Of a stretch of 64,000 nucleotides of DNA, positions 1 through 8,212 are shown piece after piece (within the stretch, counting starts at the first letter, position 1; the number at the start of each line of letters is the position of its first letter). Location: assembly GCA_964419335.1 (NCBI GenBank), contig CAYQOX010000004.1, forward strand, positions 99,536-163,535, given 5' to 3'. Position numbers and translations under genes: made by a program. This DNA comes from CAYQOX01 sp964419335 (GTDB lineage Bacteria; Hinthialibacterota; Hinthialibacteria; Hinthialibacterales; Hinthialibacteraceae). The notes below the pieces were generated by a model, which saw only the letters and a list, made by a program, of their open reading frames with translations, was not told the DNA's origin and ran no database searches.

Positions 1-202
1 TCAAGCCGTGATCAAAAACATCCGAATCATCGTAGATTGTGAGCAGCCCTTCATCGGTTCCATATTCAGCCCAAGAGGTAAAAAATAGATAATCCTGTTC
101 AAACCCTATGAAAGGCATCCAGGGAATGCGCACCAGCATTCCCAGAAGAAAAAAAATCAGCAAAGGATGGATTGTTTTTATGAATGAAAAACGTAATAGC
201 AT
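1..202 (-). CDS. Partial GT-C-like membrane glycosyltransferase, N-terminus only
   Basis: The frame is open from an ATG at 200-202 to the window edge, so only about 67 N-terminal residues are visible. They start with a short basic stretch and one hydrophobic segment (about residues 10-25, containing LLIFFLLGMLV). A loop follows with an RIPW motif, then EQDYLFFTSWAEYG. This pattern, a first membrane helix followed by an acidic residue and an FxxWA motif, resembles polytopic GT-C glycosyltransferases that use lipid-linked sugars. That assignment is an inference from a short fragment. The start overlaps by 23 bases the divergent start of the thioesterase relic at 180, so one of the two starts may be wrong; an internal ATG near residue 21 would shorten the membrane segment. 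Confidence 0.45.
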   Translation of the reverse strand, partial: MLLRFSFIKTIHPLLIFFLLGMLVRIPWMPFIGFEQDYLFFTSWAEYGTDEGLLTIYDDSDVFDHGL

Positions 203-349
203 TTCGTTTCCTGTCCGCACCTATTCGTACCGTGTATATTATGCCGATACCGACGCTGGAGGTGTGGTTTATTATGGGCAATATTTGCGAATCTTTGAAC
301 AGTGCCGTGCTTATTATATTGAAGATTTTGACCTCAGATCTGTCATTTC
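180..349 (+). pseudogene. Truncated hotdog-fold acyl-CoA thioesterase (YbgC-like) relic
   Basis: From the ATG at 180 the translation contains YRVYYADTDAGGVVYYGQY and then FEQCRAYYIEDF. These are the N-terminal strand and the active-site region (DxDxxGxVY-xxY) of YbgC / 4-hydroxybenzoyl-CoA thioesterases, which hydrolyse short-chain acyl-CoAs and are often linked to the Tol-Pal system. Family members are about 130-150 residues; here recognisable sequence stops after about 55 residues at a CAGATCTG palindrome near 343-350, and the frame ends at 356. Beyond the junction the DNA belongs to a PAS-GGDEF gene on the other strand. The gene is therefore broken. Either a rearrangement removed its 3' half or the sequence is chimeric at this point. 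Confidence 0.7.
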
Positions 350-907
350 GTCGTAATAGGCCAGGTAATAGATTCTTTCTTCGGCTCGCTCACGTTCAGT
401 TATATCCCGAAATGATACCAAAAGGGCGGTCTTCCCGCTCCACACCGTTTCCCAGCCCCGAAGTTCCACCACTCTGGCTTTCCCGGAGTTGGATAGAAAC
501 TCTATCTCAGTGTCTGAGCCTGGAATGAGGGGGGGCCAAAGTGCTCTCCCAAAAGTTCGTCCTGCTCCCGCCCCAGCATTTCAACAGCCGCCGGATTGAG
601 AAAGAGGATTATCCCATCCAGGTCCAGCACCATGAGTCCATCGGCATTTAACTGCACCAAAGTGTCCACCTTGTCCGCGAAGGTATTCCCTAAGGCTTTT
701 TCGATTCCTAGTCATTTTTTTAGCGATTTGATAAACCGAATACACCGCGCCGACCGACAATCCTTCTCGCAGAGAAACAGATTGGTTCAATGAGGCCAAG
801 GCAGTGAGATCCCCTTTGTGTTGCAGGGCTAATTCGAGAGCGGTGATTTCTTCGAACTTGCAATGGGTGAGAGTAGCAACAATGGCCTGGAGGGAATTCC
901 AGGCCAT
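343..907 (-). pseudogene. Frameshifted, truncated PAS-GGDEF signalling protein relic
   Basis: Read on the minus strand, an N-terminal stretch starts at 907 and runs in one frame to about 712 (ending near IAKKM). It continues in another frame, without stops, to about 343. The second part is a clear PAS domain: GLMVLDLDGIILFLNPAAVE, then LLVSFRDITERERAEERI. It ends in LAYYDEMTDL, the canonical entry into a GGDEF diguanylate cyclase domain (usually DxLTxLPNR). No GGDEF catalytic core follows, because the sequence switches to the thioesterase relic at the CAGATCTG palindrome. The frameshift lies next to a run of seven A's, so a sequencing error could explain the shift but not the truncation. The intact protein would have been a c-di-GMP synthase or sensor. 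Confidence 0.7.
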
Positions 908-945
908 TGCTTAATTGAACGATTAATAACTTCTTGCAAGTTTAA

Positions 946-1899
946 TCAGCCGCCAAAGCGGTGACATTGCAAGCATTTCTGAGAGGTCACCCCCATCATC
1001 ATGGTGTGGGGCATGGGTTTGAAGAAGCGTTTGGGTGGACGTGGTTCAGGACCTTCAGAAGCCAAACGGCTGTGACAAGAAAGACAAGAGGAGCCTTCCG
1101 TATGATAGGGTGCGGGAGGAACCGGATCGGCTGTCGACACATGACATGCCTCACACTCATCATTACGATGGCATACGAGACACCGTGCCCGATCAAAGGA
1201 GGCTTGAATACCATGAGTCTTACGCCGGAACATGTTCGTATGATCACGCGGCTTTTGGAGTTGATGGCACATGGAGCAGGTTTTTTCTTCGTGACACAGG
1301 AGACAACGGGACCTATCCTGAAATTCTGCCATCTTCCCATGATTCCGTTCCCAACTAGAATCATGACTCACAGGGGCGGTGATTTCATTTAATTCAAGGT
1401 GACAAGCGCTGCATTCATTGCTTAATCCCCACTCTTCATGCACATCCATGGCTTTTTCCATTGAGGGATAATTCTGTAAACCGGCCGCTTCGGAAGTCTC
1501 GATGTTTTCGTGACAAGCAAAACAATCCGCATCCACATCCAGGAATTCAGCGTGTTTATAGCGCACGTCTTCCCAACCTTGGGGTATCGCACCATCCACC
1601 GAATATTTATGGGCAATAATTGAATCTTCTTCCATTTCTACCCCATAATCTTGGTGGCATGAATTACAATCACCGAAGAACGTTTCATCATCCGGTAAAT
1701 GACATTCCATGCACAATCCCAATTCGGGCATACTGACTGTCACTTCTTCAAATTCGTGGCAAATATCGCAAGTCAAACCGCTTTCCACATGGATGTCATG
1801 GGGGAAAGTACCTTCGATTTCCTCTGGCTCGCATCCCGCCAAAAAAAGAGAAATGGCGATTAGGCTCAAAATTGTGTAATGGTTAAGTATCCTTTTCAT
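946..1899 (-). CDS. Undecahaem c-type cytochrome lipoprotein
   Basis: This 317-residue protein has a type II signal peptide ending in LFLAGC, so Cys23 would be lipidated. It carries eleven CxxCH haem-binding motifs (CDICH, CMECH, CNSCH, CFACH, CSACH, CLLCH, CSMCH, CLVCH, CEACH, CLSCH, CLQCH) spread over the mature chain, with many extra histidines for distal ligation. Its ATG overlaps the TAA stop of the upstream barrel gene by one base, which implies translational coupling. Position and lipidation suggest that it is the surface-exposed or outer-membrane-attached terminal cytochrome of a porin-cytochrome conduit. The electron acceptor (metal oxide, another cell, soluble oxidant) cannot be read from the sequence. 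A periplasm-facing lipoprotein is the alternative. Confidence 0.88.
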   Translation of the reverse strand: MKRILNHYTILSLIAISLFLAGCEPEEIEGTFPHDIHVESGLTCDICHEFEEVTVSMPELGLCMECHLPDDETFFGDCNSCHQDYGVEMEEDSIIAHKYSVDGAIPQGWEDVRYKHAEFLDVDADCFACHENIETSEAAGLQNYPSMEKAMDVHEEWGLSNECSACHLELNEITAPVSHDSSWERNHGKMAEFQDRSRCLLCHEEKTCSMCHQLQKPRDHTNMFRRKTHGIQASFDRARCLVCHRNDECEACHVSTADPVPPAPYHTEGSSCLSCHSRLASEGPEPRPPKRFFKPMPHTMMMGVTSQKCLQCHRFGG

Positions 1900-3293
1900 T
1901 AGAAATGGCTCCCTATTTCGAGTCGCAATGTGTACCAGTGATCTTCATCCATCTCGTTGTCTTCTACCTCGAACGACATACCTGTATACAGTTTCGAGGT
2001 GGGACGCCAACGAACCTTGGAATAGTACGTAATCGCGTAGGGGGATTCACGGAAGCGCTCATCCCGTCCAAATTGAAATTGGTATTCATCGCGGTAAACA
2101 TGGACATATTCACCATAATCAACACCAAGGGCAACTTCCCACTGCTTGTTGATATCATATTCAATTTCACCCGTAACGCCAGTGAATCGATTATCTGCTC
2201 CTACGTCCCAATATTCTCCATTAACACTCAAGGTCAATTGTTCTGTGGGATACACTTCAAATCCAGCAAAAAGACGGTAGTAATTTTCATTCGTATCCTT
2301 GGCTACATCGTTACGGATGTTTTCGTATTCTTTCACGCTAAAACCGCCAATAAGGCTTAAATACTGCCCAAGACCTTTGGTCATGTTCATGGAGCCATAA
2401 GTAAACGGTTGATAACTATAGAGCAAAGGGAAATAGGGGTTAAAATTGATGGTATGGTCGCCAATTTCTTCAAACAAGTGGATCACCCGCATGACAGTAT
2501 CGAAATCCCATTCATCGATGCGCCCATAAAAATCACCCTGTAACAAGTAGGGGTCTCCTTCAAGCATCGAAAAATCAGCGCGTACCTGGGCTTGGGGAGC
2601 AAACATGTGCCACAGTTCAGCCCCTAGTAAATCATCTTGGAATTGATCCGCATCGTAGCGATAGTAGCGTACACCCGCCTTGGTGTTTCGCGTGATACGT
2701 GTCATCACCCGGCTTCCGTAAATCTCTTCTCCGCTCGTGGAAGAGTAATAAGCGATAGGTTTTCCCCCAAAGAGATCGATTTCGACCGGAGAAACAGGTG
2801 AAAATTGGTAGGAGGCGCCATCAAAATGAAAGTGCTCAATTTCTTCTAAATACTGACGCCCCAATCGCAACCGGCTGTTATCAAAAAACGTATTTTTGAC
2901 ATCAATATAGCCGGTGTAATAACGAAAGCGATCGCTTTTCGAAAGGTACAAATCGGCGAAGGGATCATAACTCTCTATCCCGTAAAGACTTGTTCTGCCA
3001 TCCAAGTCTTCATGCCAAGACATCGAGAAATGCCCATCCACGGTATCTTCTACGATATCCTTGAAGGATAACGAAAGATACTCATACAAATCATGGTCAT
3101 CTCTTCCGTCATAATTCCGAAATTCATACGTGGAATACAGACTGCCTGAAAGGCTGGTGGAGGAAAAAGCCATAGGCCTTGTCGCTTCTTCCACCTCTCC
3201 CGATTCCTCTTGCGCGAAAACCCCCGAGGAGAAAGTCATCCCTCCCATGCTTATTACGGCGAACGTTGTCAATGTAATGAGTGTGTTTTTCAT
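1899..3293 (-). CDS. Outer-membrane beta-barrel protein, probable porin partner of cytochromes
   Basis: The 464-residue product has a Sec signal peptide (MKNTLITL... to GVFAQ, about residues 1-28). The rest is rich in alternating aromatic/polar strands, for example YYTGYIDVKN, and ends in LRLEIGSHF with a C-terminal Phe, the usual Bam recognition signature. There are no CxxCH motifs. Length and strand content suit a barrel of roughly 16-20 strands. The gene lies between an octahaem periplasmic cytochrome and an 11-haem lipoprotein, with a one-base overlap to the latter. By analogy with MtrB/PioB-type systems it would hold a cytochrome chain across the outer membrane. No specific homology to MtrB was recognised, so the porin role is contextual. 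Confidence 0.82.
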   Translation of the reverse strand: MKNTLITLTTFAVISMGGMTFSSGVFAQEESGEVEEATRPMAFSSTSLSGSLYSTYEFRNYDGRDDHDLYEYLSLSFKDIVEDTVDGHFSMSWHEDLDGRTSLYGIESYDPFADLYLSKSDRFRYYTGYIDVKNTFFDNSRLRLGRQYLEEIEHFHFDGASYQFSPVSPVEIDLFGGKPIAYYSSTSGEEIYGSRVMTRITRNTKAGVRYYRYDADQFQDDLLGAELWHMFAPQAQVRADFSMLEGDPYLLQGDFYGRIDEWDFDTVMRVIHLFEEIGDHTINFNPYFPLLYSYQPFTYGSMNMTKGLGQYLSLIGGFSVKEYENIRNDVAKDTNENYYRLFAGFEVYPTEQLTLSVNGEYWDVGADNRFTGVTGEIEYDINKQWEVALGVDYGEYVHVYRDEYQFQFGRDERFRESPYAITYYSKVRWRPTSKLYTGMSFEVEDNEMDEDHWYTLRLEIGSHF

Positions 3294-3324
3294 AAGATTT
3301 ATCCCAAATATCGAAGTTTCGTTC

Positions 3325-5166
3325 TTACAGTGAGTTCAACGTGCGTTGCAAAACTTCAACAACAAACGCGGGATTATGAATTCCCCAACTGCCATCCCGA
3401 AAAATCAGTTGATAATTATGCACGGCGGCCTTTTCCTCAAATGTCATTTGCTGAAATGTGGAAGTGGGCACATTGAGATCCCCATTCATCATGATTTCCA
3501 ACCGGGGATAGCGTTGTTTCAATAGAGAAACAATTTGATCCATTAATCCCATCACTTCAGTTTGAATCCCTTCTGAACGACCATTCCCATCATAATCCGT
3601 CCTTGGAGGAGTGGGGCGATCAAGCGTATCCAACGTCAAATGACAGGGGAAACATGAATTCCGAACATTATCAATATCATCTTCATGCGTGGGTGTACCC
3701 CGATCATTACGCAATTTAAAGCTATGTCCACCCAGCAAAGGGCCTTCTTCCATAGAAAAAGCCTCATGCGGGGTTTCAGCCATATGACATGCTACGCAGG
3801 TATCTTCTACAACCAGCTTATGGATAGACTCACCGGAGGAATATTCCATGCCATAATCCCAAGCGTTGATGCCCAGCATCACATCCGCTTGAGGACCATA
3901 ATGGGGGCCAGCCCGGTTAACATCAATATAGTTTTCTAAATCCTCCCCAATGCGGGAATCATGACAAATCACGCAAAGTGACCCTTTTCCTCCATCCGCG
4001 AAAACCGCTCCGCTTTCCAAAGTCATATCGCCCTGGGTGCGCAAGAGCCCCTCTTCGCTTCCATGATGAGGATCATGGCAGGCTGCGCATGAGACCGAAT
4101 GCATTTCAATCGGCTCATCGCTGCCGATAATATTTTCCGGGGTATCCTCCACCGCGATATTGACAAACCCTTCGGTCGAGTGGCATTTCGCGCAATCAAA
4201 TCGCTGCAAAAGTGGAAATTCCTCAAACAAAGGATTCATCTTTCCATGGACAGAAGAATCATAGGCATATTGTTTTGCCGGATCATCGGGATCATCGTGG
4301 CATTTTACGCAGAAACGTGCCGTCCATGTAAAACCGATTTGATCCGGCTGGGCGAAGTGTTGTGAGCCGGGGCCGTGGCATTCTTCACATTGCACAGCAG
4401 TACGCTCTTTGACTTGATTGGGTAGAGACGGAAACAAATCAATCTCGTTGTCGGGGTCTTCCAAACGCACATGCCGCGCCTCACGTATATCTTCCACCAA
4501 GCCATCCAGATCAACCCCGTTCGCCTCAGATACATCATCAAAGCCACTGTTGACAGCCCGGGGGTCTTGATGAAAGCCTACAGTATGCCATTGGAAAAAC
4601 GAAGCCTCATAATCATCAAAGGCTTCCCCACGTAATACCTTTCTAAACACTTGGGCATGAGCCGTCTGTTGCCAGCCTTCGGCATTTTCTGTATGACAAA
4701 TCATGCATTGCGGAAACTCCGCCTCTTCTTCGACGACCGCACCGGAACCGACATAAACAGCGGCAAGAATCGTTCTTGTCAACACGATCTCATTCTCACC
4801 ATCGCTGGCTACAAACTTGAGTTCGTATTTCCCTTCCTTGTCGGGACGAAATGCAGTTTTAGTGGCATTGGTAATGACAAAAGAAGTTTCAGAATCGCTG
4901 GGTTGACTAGTAAACGCCCAGTTCATATCGGTAAAAGATGATCCTAAATCCTCACCGACTTGCACGTAAATCGGCTCTCCGATCGCGACCACATGATGGC
5001 CAGTCGACACGCGTTCAAAAAAATCCTCTTGATCTAACTCCATCATACGTGGAGTGACACGGATAATCTCAATCTCCTGGGCTCCTGTAGCCATGGTGAA
5101 ACAAAACAACAGAAGAAAAGGAGCGAGAACGGTTAAAATGACTCGGTATTTTTTTCTCATGCTCAT
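3325..5166 (-). CDS. Octahaem c-type cytochrome with N-terminal Ig-like domain
   Basis: The protein has 613 residues. A Sec signal peptide (residues 1-29, ending ATGAQ) is followed by an Ig/PKD-like beta domain at about residues 35-135 (FRPDKEGKYELKFVASDGE). Eight CxxCH motifs then follow: CMICH, CEECH, CVKCH, CAKCH, CAACH, CVICH, CVACH and CFPCH. The tail has a helical segment and a DGSWGIHNPAF element, seen at the C-terminus of many multihaem nitrite-reductase-like and octahaem proteins. No CxxCK active-site haem is present, so nitrite reductase activity is unlikely. It is the first gene of the minus-strand operon and should act as the periplasmic electron carrier feeding the barrel and lipoprotein cytochrome. 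The start could instead be the second ATG at 5160, which has better ribosome-site spacing. Confidence 0.87.
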   Translation of the reverse strand: MSMRKKYRVILTVLAPFLLLFCFTMATGAQEIEIIRVTPRMMELDQEDFFERVSTGHHVVAIGEPIYVQVGEDLGSSFTDMNWAFTSQPSDSETSFVITNATKTAFRPDKEGKYELKFVASDGENEIVLTRTILAAVYVGSGAVVEEEAEFPQCMICHTENAEGWQQTAHAQVFRKVLRGEAFDDYEASFFQWHTVGFHQDPRAVNSGFDDVSEANGVDLDGLVEDIREARHVRLEDPDNEIDLFPSLPNQVKERTAVQCEECHGPGSQHFAQPDQIGFTWTARFCVKCHDDPDDPAKQYAYDSSVHGKMNPLFEEFPLLQRFDCAKCHSTEGFVNIAVEDTPENIIGSDEPIEMHSVSCAACHDPHHGSEEGLLRTQGDMTLESGAVFADGGKGSLCVICHDSRIGEDLENYIDVNRAGPHYGPQADVMLGINAWDYGMEYSSGESIHKLVVEDTCVACHMAETPHEAFSMEEGPLLGGHSFKLRNDRGTPTHEDDIDNVRNSCFPCHLTLDTLDRPTPPRTDYDGNGRSEGIQTEVMGLMDQIVSLLKQRYPRLEIMMNGDLNVPTSTFQQMTFEEKAAVHNYQLIFRDGSWGIHNPAFVVEVLQRTLNSL

Positions 5167-5477
5167 CCTACTCTTGTAAGAAATTTAATGCCCTGAGACA
5201 AAAAAGTTTAAAAAAGTTTAAACAATTAAATTCCGGTTGCATTTACATTTATCGGAATTTTGGAATAAAATCAAGTAGACAATTCTAACAAATTTCAATC
5301 TTTATTAAGTCAATAAAGTAAATCAACTTTATATTCTTACCTTCACTAAGTGAATTTCTGCACCTTCACATAGTTAGATATATAGCGATATACTATCAAA
5401 AAGAACTATAAAGAATCAAGACGAAACAACGACTTTTTATTAAAAAAAAATTCATACTCATCTTCAGGAGTCCCTCA
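5167..5477. promoter_or_regulatory. Divergent AT-rich promoter region of the cytochrome locus
   Basis: These 311 bases separate the divergent cytochrome operons and contain no gene. Visible structure: a tandem 10-base repeat AAAAAGTTTA at 5201-5220, an odd palindrome TTCACTAAGTGAA at 5342-5354, and strongly AT-rich sequence throughout. A Shine-Dalgarno AGGAG lies just before the ATG at 5478. The palindrome is a candidate operator for a dimeric regulator. No promoter boxes could be assigned with confidence. Confidence 0.4.
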
Positions 5478-7553
5478 ATGGCAGAAACAAGAAGACCATT
5501 TGAAACAACTTCATCGTCTAATCTCATCAAAAGCACTATAAACCTTTTCGGAAAAACGAAGAAAAACTTACATAGAAAAGCAAATATATTATTTACGTTT
5601 TATATATATTTCATCCCTTTTTTGGTAATCTTAAGCCCCTTCTGGATTTTCTCCCCCCATGCGATAGCCCAAGAGAATGAGGAATGTCTGGGCTGCCACT
5701 CCGTTGATCATGGCGCACCGGAAGACACCGAATGGCCGTTAGTCGATATGGGAACATGCGGTCGAACCGCGCACCTAGAGTTGGAGTTCATGTGCATCGA
5801 TTGCCATTCGGATATTGAGGAGCTTCCCCACAAACCTGACCTGCAGAAAGTCGAATGTGGCATGTGTCATGGAGCCGCGCAGGAAGAGTACGATAATAGC
5901 ATTCATGGTCAGGCTCTTGCTGAGGGGAAAGAAGATGCACCTACCTGTCAGCGTTGTCATGGTTCGGATAATCTATTATCAGCCTCTGACCCTGATTCTC
6001 CCGTTCACCGAATGAACATTGCCAACCTATGCGGGGAATGTCATTCTGACCCAAATATTATGGGGAAATACAATCTTGCGGATTCTCTCAAAGAGGATTT
6101 ATACCGCCAGGGGGTTCATGCGGCCGAAGTGATGGCGGGTAACGAGAACGCACCCACATGTGTCAGCTGCCATGGTTATCATGAAATCCTACCCCTGCGT
6201 AATCCTGAATCCCCAACGAATTTTATGAATGTTGCTAATTCCTGCGGTGAATGTCATAAGTCTCAAAAAATTCAGTATATGGAAAGTGTGCATGGGAAAT
6301 CTGCCATGTCCGGGCATAAAGACGCACCCGTTTGTACGGACTGCCACGGAGAACACGCCATTTTCCGTACCGAGGATGAACGTTCCCCTGTTTCCTTTTT
6401 CAATCTTTCGGAAAACACATGTGGACGTTGCCATAGTTCGATTGTCATCAACGAAAAGTTTGATATTAAATCGGGGAAAGTGAATAATTTTTTACGCAGT
6501 TACCATGGACTGGCCTTACAGCGAGGCTCGAAAAAAGTGGCTAACTGCGGGAGTTGTCATGGGAATCACTTAATCCTGCCTTCCTCCGATCCCCGCTCGA
6601 CGGTTAGTCCCGAGCGACTCGTGGAAACATGTGGGAATTGTCATCCGGGAATCAGTGCGAATGTCCTTGCAGCTCCAATTCATTCGGAAGTCACCATTCG
6701 TTCGGATACCATCGTGGCATGGGTTCCGCGAATCTATATTCCTCTGATCATCATCATTATTGGCGGGATGTTGATTCACAATGGTATGATTCTATGGGCC
6801 TTGATGAAAGAAAAATTTCGCCGGGAAGAAGAGCTACCCAAATACCAACGCTTCACCACTTTCGAAATTATTTGCCACATTTTGCTCACTATCAGTTTTA
6901 TTCTCCTCGTGATTACGGGGTTTGCGTTAGTCAATCCCAGATCCTGGTGGGTGGTGATGCTCTCTTACCTCCAATTTACAGAAGAAGTTCGAGCGCTTTT
7001 ACACCGTATTGCCGGGGTTATGCTGATTGGCACTTCTATCATTTATGCATTCTACATGGTATTTCATCCTCGCGGTCGGCGAGAATTCGTCGAGTTCATG
7101 GCTCGTCCTCGTGATCTGGTTCATGTGTGGCAAAACTTTCAATATTACCGGGGTAAGAGAAAAGAACCTCCAAAGTTCGGCCGCTATGATTATACAGAAA
7201 AGATGGAGTTTTGGGCCCTGGTCTGGGGCGTGATCATCATGGCAGTCACCGGCTTTATCTTGTGGTTCCCGATTCTCTCCTTCCAGTATCTACCGAAATG
7301 GGCGATCGATATCGCTGAGTTAATCCACTACTATGAAGCAGTATTGGCCACTTTGGCGATTGTGGTATGGCATTTCTTCTTTGTGATCTTCCATCCTGAG
7401 GAATATCCCATGAGCGTGACATGGCTCACCGGGAATATGCCTGTTGATCAATTGAAGAAACGCCATCCGCTTGAATACGAAGAAGTGAAATTTAAACTTG
7501 AAGGGAATAACACGGGAAAGAATGAGGAGAACGGGAAATACGTTTTCAAATAA
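5478..7553 (+). CDS. Undecahaem cytochrome c fused to a membrane cytochrome b domain (CbcL-like quinol dehydrogenase)
   Basis: The protein has 691 residues. A long n-region and hydrophobic segment (about 37-60, ending HAIAQ) export the N-terminal half. That half carries eleven CxxCH motifs between about residues 70 and 390 (CLGCH, CIDCH, CGMCH, CQRCH, CGECH, CVSCH, CGECH, CTDCH, CGRCH, CGSCH, CGNCH). The C-terminal half has about five membrane helices (residues 410-640) with conserved histidines, such as ICHILL, LLHRIAGV and VVWHFFFVIFHPEE. This is the layout of a FdnI/HydC-type dihaem cytochrome b. The architecture matches Geobacter CbcL-type proteins, which oxidise menaquinol and pass electrons to periplasmic cytochromes. 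It is transcribed divergently from the porin-cytochrome genes. A strong terminator follows at 7581. Confidence 0.87.
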   Translation: MAETRRPFETTSSSNLIKSTINLFGKTKKNLHRKANILFTFYIYFIPFLVILSPFWIFSPHAIAQENEECLGCHSVDHGAPEDTEWPLVDMGTCGRTAHLELEFMCIDCHSDIEELPHKPDLQKVECGMCHGAAQEEYDNSIHGQALAEGKEDAPTCQRCHGSDNLLSASDPDSPVHRMNIANLCGECHSDPNIMGKYNLADSLKEDLYRQGVHAAEVMAGNENAPTCVSCHGYHEILPLRNPESPTNFMNVANSCGECHKSQKIQYMESVHGKSAMSGHKDAPVCTDCHGEHAIFRTEDERSPVSFFNLSENTCGRCHSSIVINEKFDIKSGKVNNFLRSYHGLALQRGSKKVANCGSCHGNHLILPSSDPRSTVSPERLVETCGNCHPGISANVLAAPIHSEVTIRSDTIVAWVPRIYIPLIIIIIGGMLIHNGMILWALMKEKFRREEELPKYQRFTTFEIICHILLTISFILLVITGFALVNPRSWWVVMLSYLQFTEEVRALLHRIAGVMLIGTSIIYAFYMVFHPRGRREFVEFMARPRDLVHVWQNFQYYRGKRKEPPKFGRYDYTEKMEFWALVWGVIIMAVTGFILWFPILSFQYLPKWAIDIAELIHYYEAVLATLAIVVWHFFFVIFHPEEYPMSVTWLTGNMPVDQLKKRHPLEYEEVKFKLEGNNTGKNEENGKYVFK

Positions 7554-7580
7554 GTCAGATCGCCGAATAATGAGTACGAG

Positions 7581-7610
7581 GCGGAAGAGATTTCTCTCTT
7601 CCGCTTTTTT
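7581..7610 (+). terminator. Rho-independent terminator after the cytochrome bc gene
   Basis: A perfect 10-bp stem (GCGGAAGAGA / TCTCTTCCGC) with a TTTC loop is followed at once by six T's. It lies 28 bases past the stop codon at 7553 and ends the plus-strand cytochrome transcript. Confidence 0.93.
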
Positions 7611-7611
7611 A

Positions 7612-7896
7612 TTAAAGATGGCGCAAATACTTTTGGAGAAGTAATAGTTTGTAGCGGAAGATGTTCCAGGGTAGAATCGAGATTACTCCATGCCAATCCA
7701 ACTTATATGTCTTCTGAAGATTCATCCACAAATCAAGAGAGGTTCCAAAATACCGGCCAAGCCGCAAGGTGGTATCTGCGGTAATATTGCGTTTACAAAA
7801 ACAAACACGCAATACGTCACGCATATCTTGTTGATACACAAAAACAGAGGATGAAAATTTGATTTCTTGTTTTATGGGAGGTAAGTATAGGCACAT
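7612..7896 (-). pseudogene. HigA/VapI-type antitoxin relic
   Basis: The open frame encodes 94 residues. Residues about 37-68 read KRNITADTTLRLGRYFGTS followed by LDLWMNLQKTYKLD. This is the diagnostic C-terminal half of HigA-family XRE antitoxins (GKRxITADTALRLxRYFGTSxxFWLNLQxxYDL). The N-terminal half that should hold the first helices of the HTH (HPGEILxEEFL...YxLAKxIxV) is present only as scrambled residues, with small indels likely. The C-terminal extension past KLD has no family counterpart. No HigB toxin was found upstream. I read it as a decayed toxin-antitoxin remnant; a functional short DNA-binding protein is possible but less likely. Confidence 0.6.
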
Positions 7897-8212
7897 AACA
7901 TTTATCCAAAAAACACGATCTTATTTCTAACAATATTCTCATATAGTCATTTTTCTAACCTAAAAAGTCTTACTCATCCATCCGAGAAGATTTTTCAAGA
8001 AGAAACTCATCCTACCAATAAAAATTGTTTACAAAAACCCAAAAAATAGTTTAAATCCCCTAAATGTCGAATCAAAAGTTGTTTCTCGATAAAAAAATAT
8101 AACTAAATTAGTAAAAAGAAATTGAATTTATTGATTTTTGTAGTATTGTATATAATAGAAGGCTTGAGGGTTTCCTACTTAAATATTTAACCATCGAAAG
8201 TGAATTTACATC
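7897..8212. promoter_or_regulatory. AT-rich leader of the ArsR gene with a TATAAT box
   Basis: No gene is visible in these 316 bases. The stretch is very AT-rich. A perfect TATAAT at 8151-8156 could be the -10 box of the ArsR gene starting at 8213; the best -35 candidates (TTGATT at 8131) have poor spacing. The remainder may be decayed toxin-antitoxin DNA. Confidence 0.3.
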
